Shown here piece by piece: positions 53,232 to 63,100 of a stretch of 64,000 nt of DNA (position 1 is the stretch's first letter; each line of letters opens with the position of its first letter). The DNA is from Hassallia byssoidea VB512170 (GTDB lineage Bacteria > Cyanobacteriota > Cyanobacteriia > Cyanobacteriales > Nostocaceae): the NCBI RefSeq assembly GCF_000817785.2, contig NZ_JTCM02000005.1, positions 1 to 64,000 on the forward strand. The letters are read 5' to 3'. Both the position numbers and the translations under genes were made by a program. Below the pieces are notes generated by a model. The model ran no database searches. It was not told where the DNA came from and saw only the letters and a list, made by a program, of their open reading frames with translations.

Positions 53232-53274
53232 GCGATTGCGCGGAGCGCAGTACCCTAAAGGGCGATCGCCGTAC
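53232..53274. repeat. GC-rich palindromic repeat
   Basis: GGCGATTGCGCGGAGCGC, then CCCTAAAGGG and GGCGATCGCC. It is one of several such elements in the window. Confidence 0.5.
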
Positions 53275-53481
53275 TTACTTTTCTACCGTCAACCGTTAGC
53301 AGCACTCGCTCGTCACTTTTCTAAATGCGACTTGGAGTAAGATAGTCACGAAGCATAGGAGAATTTATCCTCGCTATCCCTATCAACATAGGAGTGAATA
53401 TCTTCTAATAGTCGATAGACTAACTCAAGATTATCAGTATAATGGTTGTATTGTGTTTTACTATAGCTGTACGCCCCTGGT

Positions 53482-53538
53482 TATTCCCTCAGTATTCCCC
53501 CCTAATTCCCCTAGTAGTCCCTACTCACTAAGGGAATA
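53482..53538. promoter_or_regulatory. Iteron array, 11-bp period (candidate parC)
   Basis: TATTCCC (53482), TATTCCC (53493), AATTCCC (53504) and TAGTCCC (53515) start exactly 11 bp apart. An inverse copy GGGAATA follows at 53532. The array lies about 500 bp upstream of the ParR-like gene at 52985. Four copies at one helical turn indicate binding of a protein along one face of DNA. Confidence 0.7.
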
Positions 53539-53622
53539 ATTATCTAATTGCCAGTTCAATTTATATATCACTTTATCTTTTAATTCAAATCAAGGCTCAA
53601 CCAAATTGCTACAATCCTGGTA

Positions 53623-53651
53623 TATTCCCTTCTTACTCCCGGTATACTCCC
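53623..53651. promoter_or_regulatory. Second iteron array, 11-bp period
   Basis: TATTCCC (53623), TACTCCC (53634) and TACTCCC (53645) repeat the same motif, again at exactly 11 bp. It belongs with the array at 53482-53538. Confidence 0.7.
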
Positions 53652-53659
53652 CTACTCAA

Positions 53660-54412
53660 AACGAGCAAAGCGAGAGTGACATCCAGACCCTAAAAAACCC
53701 CACAGCCCTCTCTGTGTCTAGCCCGCAGTTATGAACAAACCTCCGCTGCACATTGACTGCAATCGCTTAACTGACCTCTTTGAACAAGGTATGGAGAGTA
53801 GGGTCAGTAGTATCTTCATTCCATTGTCAATAACTATAATTAATTGATAATAATTTTCCTACTGTGCGTCTCGTTAAATAATACAATTTACGACAATTGT
53901 CATATAGAGCGCGATCGCCCACTAAAATTCGCATTCACGCAAAGGATAATTTTGAGTTTTGCGTTGTTTTAACCCGCCCGGTCGGTTATTATTCTCCAAC
54001 CAATGACCGTTAGCTAAAAACTATAAATAAGGGCAATCAGGTGGTAGTGCAAACCACAAGCACACCTACCCAAGAATGCGATACTTCTGTAAAAAAGCAC
54101 TTTATGCGCTTGAAAGTACCTAGCGCCAAGAGTACGATCGCACTCCGGGCGAAGCACCCCACTACAATAAAACCGCTTCAAACTCCGGTTACATATTAAG
54201 CAGTAAATAATACTGTTTCTTAAGTATTAATGTGGGTAAATTGAAACGCAGCACACATTGGTTGCATTGAGTTACAATACTTGTAGCAGTAGAGCGTAGT
54301 AGTTGCAGTACCATCACTGGAGATATACGGCATTAGTATAGGTTATAACAATTGTAAGGACTGAATATCCCCGAATAGCCCAACTACCCCTGCTTTCTCA
54401 CCTAAACAAGGC
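53660..54412. other. Intergenic region upstream of the mobilization genes (oriT candidate zone)
   Basis: About 750 bp with no open frame, ending at a MobC-like gene, which is where an oriT is usually found. It contains HIP1-like sites near 53911 and 54136 but no inverted repeat that I can name as a nic site. Confidence 0.35.
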
Positions 54413-54760
54413 ATGGTAAATAACTCCACCAGAACTAAGTCTATCAAGGTTTACTTGTTCGATGACGAGAAAGCCACCATCGAGGAGAAAGCCGCCGCGA
54501 CGGGGGTAACTGCATCAGAGTACTTGCGCTCGTGTGGGTTGAGGCGGGTACTAGTAGCCAAGCCACCCGCCGATTTGATAACCGTGCGTGCGATAGCAGG
54601 AACCCTCAAAAGCGAACTGATGCTGCTAATGCACCTCGGTGTTGAGACAAACAACCAGCAAATTATCAACACTGTCGAGAATGCGATCGCGCTCGTAGAT
54701 AAAACCATCGCTGCTGCGTTTAACCTAGACATTCCCTACCCCCTACCCCCTACTCCTTGA
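54413..54760 (+). CDS. MobC-like relaxosome accessory protein
   Basis: The 115-aa protein has the MobC layout: a ribbon-helix-helix start (RTKSIKVYLFDDEKATIEEKAAATGVTASEYLRSCGL) and a helical C-terminal half (ITVRAIAGTLKSELMLLMHLGV). Such proteins bind oriT and help the relaxase nick. Its stop overlaps the TTG start of the relaxase by four bases, so the two are coupled. Confidence 0.85.
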   Translation: MVNNSTRTKSIKVYLFDDEKATIEEKAAATGVTASEYLRSCGLRRVLVAKPPADLITVRAIAGTLKSELMLLMHLGVETNNQQIINTVENAIALVDKTIAAAFNLDIPYPLPPTP

Positions 54761-56568
54761 TTCCCGTCATCTACAAAAAATCCGATTTTCTCGACACACT
54801 CAAGTATGTCTTGGGGAAGGAGGATGCTGCGATTGTTGATACCAACATGATGGGAACAAGTCCGCACTTTTTTAACGAACAGTTCCTCAGTACTAAATAC
54901 ACCAACAAGGCAGTCAAACGGCAGTGCGCCCACCTCATCATCTCAATCGCACACCGTCCCGACTACCACGAGCATTTGTCCAATAGTCAGTATAGTTATG
55001 TGGCGAGGGAATTCCTAAGAGACATGGGGTATTTGCCCAAGGACGAAGCATCCCATGCTACGAGTCAATTTGTAGCAGTGCGCCACCATGACCGATCCCA
55101 CGAACACTTGCACATAATTGCCTCCCGGATTCGGTTAGATGGTAGCTTAGTTGATGATTCCTACGACTATTTCAACTCCCAGGTTTCAACCAGACGCATT
55201 GCGGCTCAATTGGGGCTGGAGGTAACACCAACAACGAATGAAGCTGTCGCCTCTAGGTTAAAACAAGAGTACGAGATTACCGTTCCCACCAGTCCCAAGC
55301 GCTCGAAAAGTATAAGGGCAATCAACAGCAAGCACAAAACCCCGACCAGTAAGGAAATTATCCGTGAAGCAATAGGGGACGCGATTAAGGATAGCCCTAC
55401 CATATCTACTTTCATCCAACGACTGGAGGAAAACAACATTGGGGTATTACCCAAAATGAGGGGAGACGAGCTACTCGGCTTTACCTACATCCACAATGAT
55501 GTCAAAATAGCTGGTTATCAAGTATACAAACCCTACAGTTGGAACAAACTGCAATCTGAATATGGGCTATCTTACGACCAAGGGCGGGATAGTAGCATAC
55601 TGCAATCTAGCACCAAGCGAGCGATCGCCTATATCAATAATTCCTCATCGCGTGAACCAGAATATACTGCCCACAAACCAACCAATAGCAATACAAGCGG
55701 CAGCAGTGGTAATACAGATAGTAACACAACTCATTTACCTTCCTTGAGTATTGATAGTGCGGCTCCAAACCAAGATTTAATAATTACACTAGTTGTAGAA
55801 GAAGGCATAGGGCAGGAGACACTAGGTAAAAGGAAGAAACCACAAACCTCGGTACAATCACCAAAACCGGAAGAACAGTCTCAATTGGAGCCGATAGTAA
55901 ACCAAAATCCTCCCACACCAGTTGAAGTTGAAGCGATAGTGGAACAACTGCCGACTCTGTTACAACAGGAAGAAGTGGTACAGCCAAACCCAGTCAAAGA
56001 ACTTTTTAAAGTTGAGAATCAACAGAAACATAAGAAATTTCCCCAAAGGGAGGAGCCTATTAAAACTTCCCAAACCCTTGTACCCTCTCACTCGCTAGAA
56101 GAACAACCAATAATTAGTCTTGATGAACTAGCACTGGCACACTCTTACGTTTCAGAAGAGGGCATCACGACCGAAAGTGAAGTGTCCAAAGAAACAGAAG
56201 AATATCCCCCTACACAGTTGCAACAACCGCACCTCGCTTCCCTTACCCTTGCTTCTACTGGGTCACTTCCTAAAGAAGAAAAGATCGCTTCTACCTTATC
56301 TTCAGTCATCACTGAGTACATGCTTGCAGCAAATAGTCCCCGAATTAGAGGTAAGGAATTGAGTGCAAGCCAGGATGGGGATATCCTAACTGTTTGGCGA
56401 CACTCTGATGATACGCCTGTGATGCAAACCCGAAAAAGTGATGGCAAGTGGTATGAAGAAATACCCACCCGACTTACTGAGAGTGAAATCAAGCAGATTG
56501 AAAGCCTTAAAAGATATATCCAACAAGCGCAAGTCAAGTCACAATCCCAAGCAAGGATGGAACTTTGA
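54757..56568 (+). CDS. Relaxase (mobilization nuclease)
   Basis: The TTG start at 54757 is chosen because it keeps motif I, SDFLDTLKYVLGKEDA, with the probable catalytic Y17. Motif III is HHDRSHEHLHII (H111, H115, H117, H119), the histidine triad that holds the metal. The 603-aa protein then runs through a conserved part (STFIQRLEENNIGVLPKMRG) into a disordered Pro/Gln/Glu region (about 300-520) and a short folded C-terminus. It would nick oriT and lead the strand in transfer. No coupling protein or secretion genes are in view. Confidence 0.88.
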   Translation: MIPVIYKKSDFLDTLKYVLGKEDAAIVDTNMMGTSPHFFNEQFLSTKYTNKAVKRQCAHLIISIAHRPDYHEHLSNSQYSYVAREFLRDMGYLPKDEASHATSQFVAVRHHDRSHEHLHIIASRIRLDGSLVDDSYDYFNSQVSTRRIAAQLGLEVTPTTNEAVASRLKQEYEITVPTSPKRSKSIRAINSKHKTPTSKEIIREAIGDAIKDSPTISTFIQRLEENNIGVLPKMRGDELLGFTYIHNDVKIAGYQVYKPYSWNKLQSEYGLSYDQGRDSSILQSSTKRAIAYINNSSSREPEYTAHKPTNSNTSGSSGNTDSNTTHLPSLSIDSAAPNQDLIITLVVEEGIGQETLGKRKKPQTSVQSPKPEEQSQLEPIVNQNPPTPVEVEAIVEQLPTLLQQEEVVQPNPVKELFKVENQQKHKKFPQREEPIKTSQTLVPSHSLEEQPIISLDELALAHSYVSEEGITTESEVSKETEEYPPTQLQQPHLASLTLASTGSLPKEEKIASTLSSVITEYMLAANSPRIRGKELSASQDGDILTVWRHSDDTPVMQTRKSDGKWYEEIPTRLTESEIKQIESLKRYIQQAQVKSQSQARMEL

Positions 56569-57115
56569 GTTTGGTCATCCCGCAAGCAGATTTCCCCATC
56601 AAAGCGATAGAAGTAATAGCTGTGCTGTATCCAAAATCATGTAGCCCCGCAACCAAACACGCAGCGCATCAGTAGTAAAACAATAATCATAGCATAAAAA
56701 ACCACTAGTGTGTCTATAAACACGGGTTTTACGCATCTTAGTCGATAAAACCTAAATCCTTCGCAAGCTAGAATCCAAGGGCTGCTGTGGAAAAATAAAA
56801 CGCAACACGCCCGATACTAACTAAAATAAACCCTCTTGATCGGCAAAAGCCTGCCGCACCGCAACAGTCAAACTCTTGTATATCCATTAGTATTCGCACG
56901 TCAAACAACTTGAAAAAAATAATGCTTCAGCCCAAACTAAGTCCTTTGCCAAAGCAGGTGTATATTTTTACTTTATTCCAGAAATAGTCAAGACGTAAAT
57001 TTGCTCTTCTAAGCGTTTATACTGGTTTAATCTGTATCTTTTATAATAAACAATTTAAATACATAAATCAGAAAATTATTAGATGTATTTTGAGAATATA
57101 AGAAGTAAAATCCTG
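56569..57115. other. Intergenic region, nothing identified
   Basis: About 550 bp, AT-rich, with a short hairpin-prone patch but no open frame or clear RNA. It separates the relaxase from the giant gene. Confidence 0.4.
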
Positions 57116-57187
57116 CTAATAGATTTTTATTTAAATTAACTAATAATTTTACTAATAAATTTTTATTTAAATTAACTGATAATTTCA
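57116..57187 (+). repeat. Two tandem 36-bp AT-rich repeats before the giant gene
   Basis: Units 57116-57151 and 57152-57187 share TTTTTATTTAAATTAACT with only a few differences. The second ends three bases before the ATG at 57191, so it covers the ribosome-binding region and could bind a regulator. No good Shine-Dalgarno sequence is seen. Confidence 0.7.
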
Positions 57188-57190
57188 AAA

Positions 57191-60100
57191 ATGACTATTC
57201 AAGCTAAACATTTTGATACTAGATTAAATCAATGGATCCATACCGATGGTAATACTAATAACCCAAATTCACTCTTAAAAGAAGAACTTAACAATACCCT
57301 ACTAGAACATTTCTTTCCAGGAGTAAACTTTTCGTTCGGACATATGGACGAAAAGTCTACTGCTCTTCAGCTAGAACAGCATCCTGAAAGACACAAATTA
57401 TTACTATCATCAAAAACTCGGTTATTATATGGACCAGAGGAATGTCTAGACACAATTAGACAATTATGCCCAGACAATAAAGATAGAGGCGCTTATGGTT
57501 CTATCTTCCTTGGCGCGTGCAAAAATGCCGTCAACCGAGAATTAAACATCTTAATTGTTGATGACAGTAATGGTGAAAATGGCGGCATCATTAACAATGA
57601 CCAGGCATATCGACTAACTGGCGACTGTTACGGGCAAATCTCTACAGAATTATATTACGAACTTACCAACCACTTTGAAGGTGATAAATACCGCGTCATC
57701 CAGCACCGCTTCGGCTGGACTGACCTTGATGGAAATGACACAAAATACCGCTTCGGTAAGGGTACACTACGCCCAGCTAATCTTGACCAAATCCTTAACT
57801 ATCAAAACCCCAATAACCAAACTAAAGTTGACTTAATTCTTCCTATATCTGCTTTCAAAGGAACCGATAAAGATAACCCCAATGGCCCAACCAAACCTCA
57901 AATTCAACCAGGGCTATATCAGCAAAATATTTGGTTAGGGGAAAAATCCCAGTCTGAACTCGGGAAAACAGCTATCTCGCAGCTGCTTGCCTCCTTCCCA
58001 AATGGAGTAAAAGACTTTACCGAACAGTTAGAACTTGAAGCTAAAAAACTTAAAGAAGCACAGGACGATCCCCGACAACTTGCCCAACTTTATTGCGAAA
58101 AGTACGAGAAGCGGAAAGCCTTTCTAGAGGAACAAGCTACCACACTTGAGGAACAAGCCGAAAGCGATTCAACAGTAGCAGAAGAATTAGAAACACTGCG
58201 CGATGGCGCGGGAGCGCCCGCCGTAGGCGATCGCCTTACTAATGACTCGTTCATTTACAAACTCATCAAAGCTGATCTGCTTGGAGTTGGACAACTTCTC
58301 GAAACCGAGAAGGTACAGCGGGAACTTGCTAGGTTCGTCCAAAACGAGTGGAAGGAAATTGCCATCGGTAAAACACTCACGTTTTCGCGGGCAATGGTCA
58401 TTCCCTCCAAACACCTGCAAAACGGCGAAATCTCCATCCCCCATTACCAGGATGGAGAACAAGTCCTTAACTTCCGCTCCCCCTTTCTCAACTCAAATGG
58501 TTTGTGCGTCTCAACCAACAAAGTTGTAGATGACATACTTGGACCAGATGGGAAACCCCTCGCGGGTGTTATCGCTGTCTCGGATGAAACAAGCGATCGC
58601 ATTTACAATCGCTTAAACTCACAAATTAAATCTATTCTTCCCGAAGCCCAAGGGAAAAGTCTTCAACTAAAAGGTATTGAAAATTACTTAGACCAAAATA
58701 TCGGTAAGCTTGAAACTAGGGACAAAATAGAGTTTACCAACAAGTTTAATGAGTATATTACAGAACTTCAGTCTGCTGGATACGAACTAGAAATTCTTCC
58801 CCAAGAGTCCGAACAGGAACGCCAAGCCCGCGATTACGATGGTGACTGCATCGGGTTCGAGCAAGCTTGCAAGTATCCCAACCTCACAGCCGAGGCTCTT
58901 GAGCGCAACCTACCCCAGAACGCTTACGACCCAACTGTTAAACTCAAGAAACAATCTTTCTACCAGGAAGACGGTAGCCAGCCTGAGTTTGAAGAAATCG
59001 CCATCCACATGAGCGATGGCATGAGCGTCGGTGTTATCAACAATCACCTTACTTCAATCGAGGCGTTAGAATCAGAAATTCCCATACTGAAAAACTTTGG
59101 TAGTGAGAAAGACCAAGTAGAGTACGTACAGCTTGTAGCTAAACACTACGAAGATTTATTCAAAACAGAAGCCTGGGCAAAATCTAAGGGGATCGAAGGT
59201 AAGGAGGTTCCCGAAAAGTATCGCGGCTACATGGAAGAGTTTGTCCAAAACGCCCTACAGGAACCCCTCACTCAGGACAATGCCTTGAAGGCAATGAGCG
59301 TCAACACGAAAATGTACCGGGAAATGATTGCCGAAGCAGCATTTCAAAACCAAATTGCGGTTGACCTCTTCAAAAGTGCTAAAAAACCCGAAATGGAGAT
59401 TATCCGCAGTAACAGTCGGATTCTCCACCGGGAGGTCAACTACATTAAAGATAAAAAAAAAGATGTTTATGTCGATGAAACCATCAAACCAACTGGATAC
59501 TCACCTGTTGAGTTACTAATTGCTAAAACTAATCAATATTTTGAGAAAGCTCGACTCGAATCACGCGAACTCGTCCAGTTTCAAGATTTATTTAAAGGGG
59601 TTGAATTTTCTAATTCACAGCGCTTACAATGCAGCGTAGCAAAGAAAGAATTTGATGAATCGTTCTCCCTTGCTAATCAAATATCTAGACAAAAAGAAAC
59701 AGAAAAGGGACCCTCTGCAAAAATTACCCTTGCTAATGGCAACCAAGTAAGTGTTACTAACCTTCTACAGTATGATAGCGAGTCCATCTGGAATGCTAAT
59801 AAAATTACGTTCAAGCTATCAGAAACATCAGAAGAAAAGCGTAACAGCAGCCGCCCGCATAAGTATGTTGTCTATGCTCAAATCAACGATGAAACTGAGA
59901 ATGGCAAACCCAAGTTTAGAGCATTAGGAACGCTTGCTAAAGAGCAGGAAAACAAACTGGAAGAGATAGGAATTACGCCTAGACAAGAAGTAACCTCTAA
60001 CAAAATATCCTTCCAACCTGAACTAAGTGAAGGACAGATTAAACTTCTCTACCAAAAAGCTTACCAAGCAGCAGAAGAGTTTTATAATTCGATTCCCTCA

Positions 60101-63100
60101 GACCAAAAATTAGCAATGGCGGCTGCCACATGGGCAGTATCAACTACTCGGGAAAGTAGCAATAATGATACCACTCAGAAAAAAGTATCGAACTTTGCTT
60201 TTGCTACTTTTCCTAAAGAAATTATTAATCAACTTGAGAATTTACAATTTACTGAAGTAAAAATTACCGGATTTGAACGGAATAGTAAAGTATTTTATGA
60301 AGAAAATCAAAATCAAACGCAAGAAATTCGCTTCAACATTACAGAAGCTGGAAAAAGCGTTGTGGAAATCAAGAATGAGGACGGAGAGTACCAGACTTTT
60401 GGAAATATAGAAGGTAATAGCGGAAGATTACCTATCGATACCACTGCTAGCGCCATTATAGAGAAGGGAGAAATATACACTAATTCTGTCACTACCAAAA
60501 TCCCTGGATTACCTGAATTTACATTTAAAGTGGGAGAAGCCAACCGATTTGAACTCAAGGATAGGAGATTTCATAATGAAGTTGCTGCTTTAACTATTGA
60601 ACGAGTCAACTTAACTCGTGAAGATTATACTATATACATTCAAGAAGGAAATAAGCAGGAAAAACTAGGAAACATCGATAAAGATTCCCTGAAAGAAGCT
60701 ATTAATCAAGGGTGGTTAAAAGAAAAACCAGGCGAAGGTCAACAATTACAACTTAAAATTCAATCTATTACTACAGGTCAAAACGCATACGCTATCGGCA
60801 AAACACCTGAAGGAAAACTGCTACGGATAAATCTTACCAATCAAAAGTATAAAAAAAAAGAGATTAACGATCAAGAATATAGAAATATATCCGTTAAAGC
60901 TTTTGATAAAAAATACGTTTATATTGCTAAAATCGGAGAACAACCTCTGGGAATTATCGGGCAGCATAAGGAACGTTTAGAACGCGCTTTTAATAATAAC
61001 TCACGCTACAGCCAATACAATCGCCAGGATTCATCTAGCAGCGTTATACAACAGCTAATTGATAGAGGATATCTTAGAGAAGACCAGACGAAAGTAACTA
61101 TTCCCGTACAGATTACTAGCAATGAAAGTACCTGTAAGATAACTATCAATCCGGAAAAAGTACAGTATCCTGATCAGTGGATTAAGCGCAGTCAGCTTAT
61201 AAGTAACGAGCAACCTATCAGAAGCGAACAGCAGGATAAAAGTAACCATATACTTAGTAAAATTAACGAACGTCCTACAATAATGTTCCAAGATGAAGAA
61301 CAAAAATTAGTAGGATTAGTAGGACTAGCAGTTGATAAAAAATTAGCCGAAAGAACAAAAAAGTATTTAGACAAAGTAGGAGTATCATACGAACAGCTTC
61401 CCGCAACACAAGCAAGGCTAGAAGCCAAAAAAGGCATGACTGTATTCATGTTAGATGAAAGTACTATCAGTGATGAGCTAAAACAAACGTTTATTGAACG
61501 CGCTGGTGGAAATATCAAAAGTGCAGTTACTCCCTCACAACCCAGCCCGATTATTCCCGAACAAACTGTATATTTTTACAACCAAAACCAACAGTATAGT
61601 TCCGCAGATGGGTCACAAGTAGAGACTAAAGAGGCTATAGGAATAGTCGTACCCGCACAAGATGCGATTGCTGTAACTAATTGGTTAGAATCCAAAAGTG
61701 CTGAAAATAATTACTTTCTTGAAAATAATACAGCTACATTTATTATCACTAAAACTGAAACTAATGAAGAACTAAGCCAAGAATTAAATGCTTTAATTGG
61801 GGAAGTTATTAACATTGGCGAAATTGATGGCTTTGACCGTTACAAACAACTAAGTGCAGAACTCAATCAGAAACTTGAAACTCAAGACAGTCTCCTTCCA
61901 TCAAACCAAACTTCACCAGACAGCGAATACTTTCAAGCGCTCAAAGCACTACCTAACCGTCCAAAAGAACTCAGTCAGTCAGAAACACCAATACCAATTG
62001 TTCCTGCAAAACCAATTGAAGAAGAAGTCAAATCAACTCAACCTGATATTGCTGTACAAGCTAGCAGCGCAACGAAAAAACTTGCGGAGAATAGTGCATC
62101 CCAAGCCAAAGCAGCAGAAACTAGAAAGCAGGTTGAAACAGTACTTCAAAATAGCACTGACTCACTTAACTCAGGACAAAAAGCAGCGCTTGTAAAAATG
62201 GTTGCGTTTTCTCAGCAACCTGTTAGCGGTCATGTCAAAGACAATGAGTTCCTGTTAACAGGTTACGCCGGAACCGGAAAAACCTACGTAATTCAACAGC
62301 TGCTCAAAACACTCGAACAAAGCGGACACCAGACAAGAATTTGCTTCACCGCACCTACCAACAGCGCGGTAAAAGTATTGCGTGAAATGGCTGAATCTCA
62401 AGGAATTCAAGCCGAAACCAAAACTACGCACTCGCTCCTTGGACTCAAGGAAAAATACAACGAACTCACAGGCGAAGTATACTACGACTGTGATAAAAAA
62501 GAAAGAAGTAACCAGCACCTCAAGTATGACATCATCGTCGTTGATGAGGGGTCGATGGTCAATAAAGCGCTGTACGAAAAACTTGAAGAAGTCGCAAAAC
62601 AGGGCGTAAAGGTTATTTACATGGGCGACAAAGCCCAGCTTCCTCCAGTCGGCGAACCTGAAAGCCCAATATTCCAAATCGAAAACTGTGCTGACTTAAC
62701 TGAAGTTATGCGCTACGGTGGCGATATCGGTAAAACCGCCGAAACAATCCGCAACAACCTCGATACCGACAATCCCGAACCCATTCGCACTTGTAGCGAC
62801 GGTACTATTGTTGCTGTTTCTAAAGAAGAATTCAAAAATAAAGTTACCGAGCTATTCTCCTCTGAAGAGTTTAAACAAGATAACAGCAGCATCAAAGTTA
62901 TCGCCTACACCAACAATCGTGTAGATCAAATTAACGCTTTAGTCAAAGAACAATTATTTGGTAAAGATAGCCCGGAATATGTATCAGGAATGCGGATTAT
63001 TGCCCGTGAATCAGTGACCAAAGACAATGGGGAAACTGTAGAAGTTCTCCTACATAACTCGGAAGAAATGACAATCACTGAAGCCGAACAAATTCAAGAA

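Noticed and set aside
61854-62195. 113-aa frame inside the giant gene
   Set aside because: It is a basic, Lys/Gln-rich shadow of the main frame, which stays open through this region.
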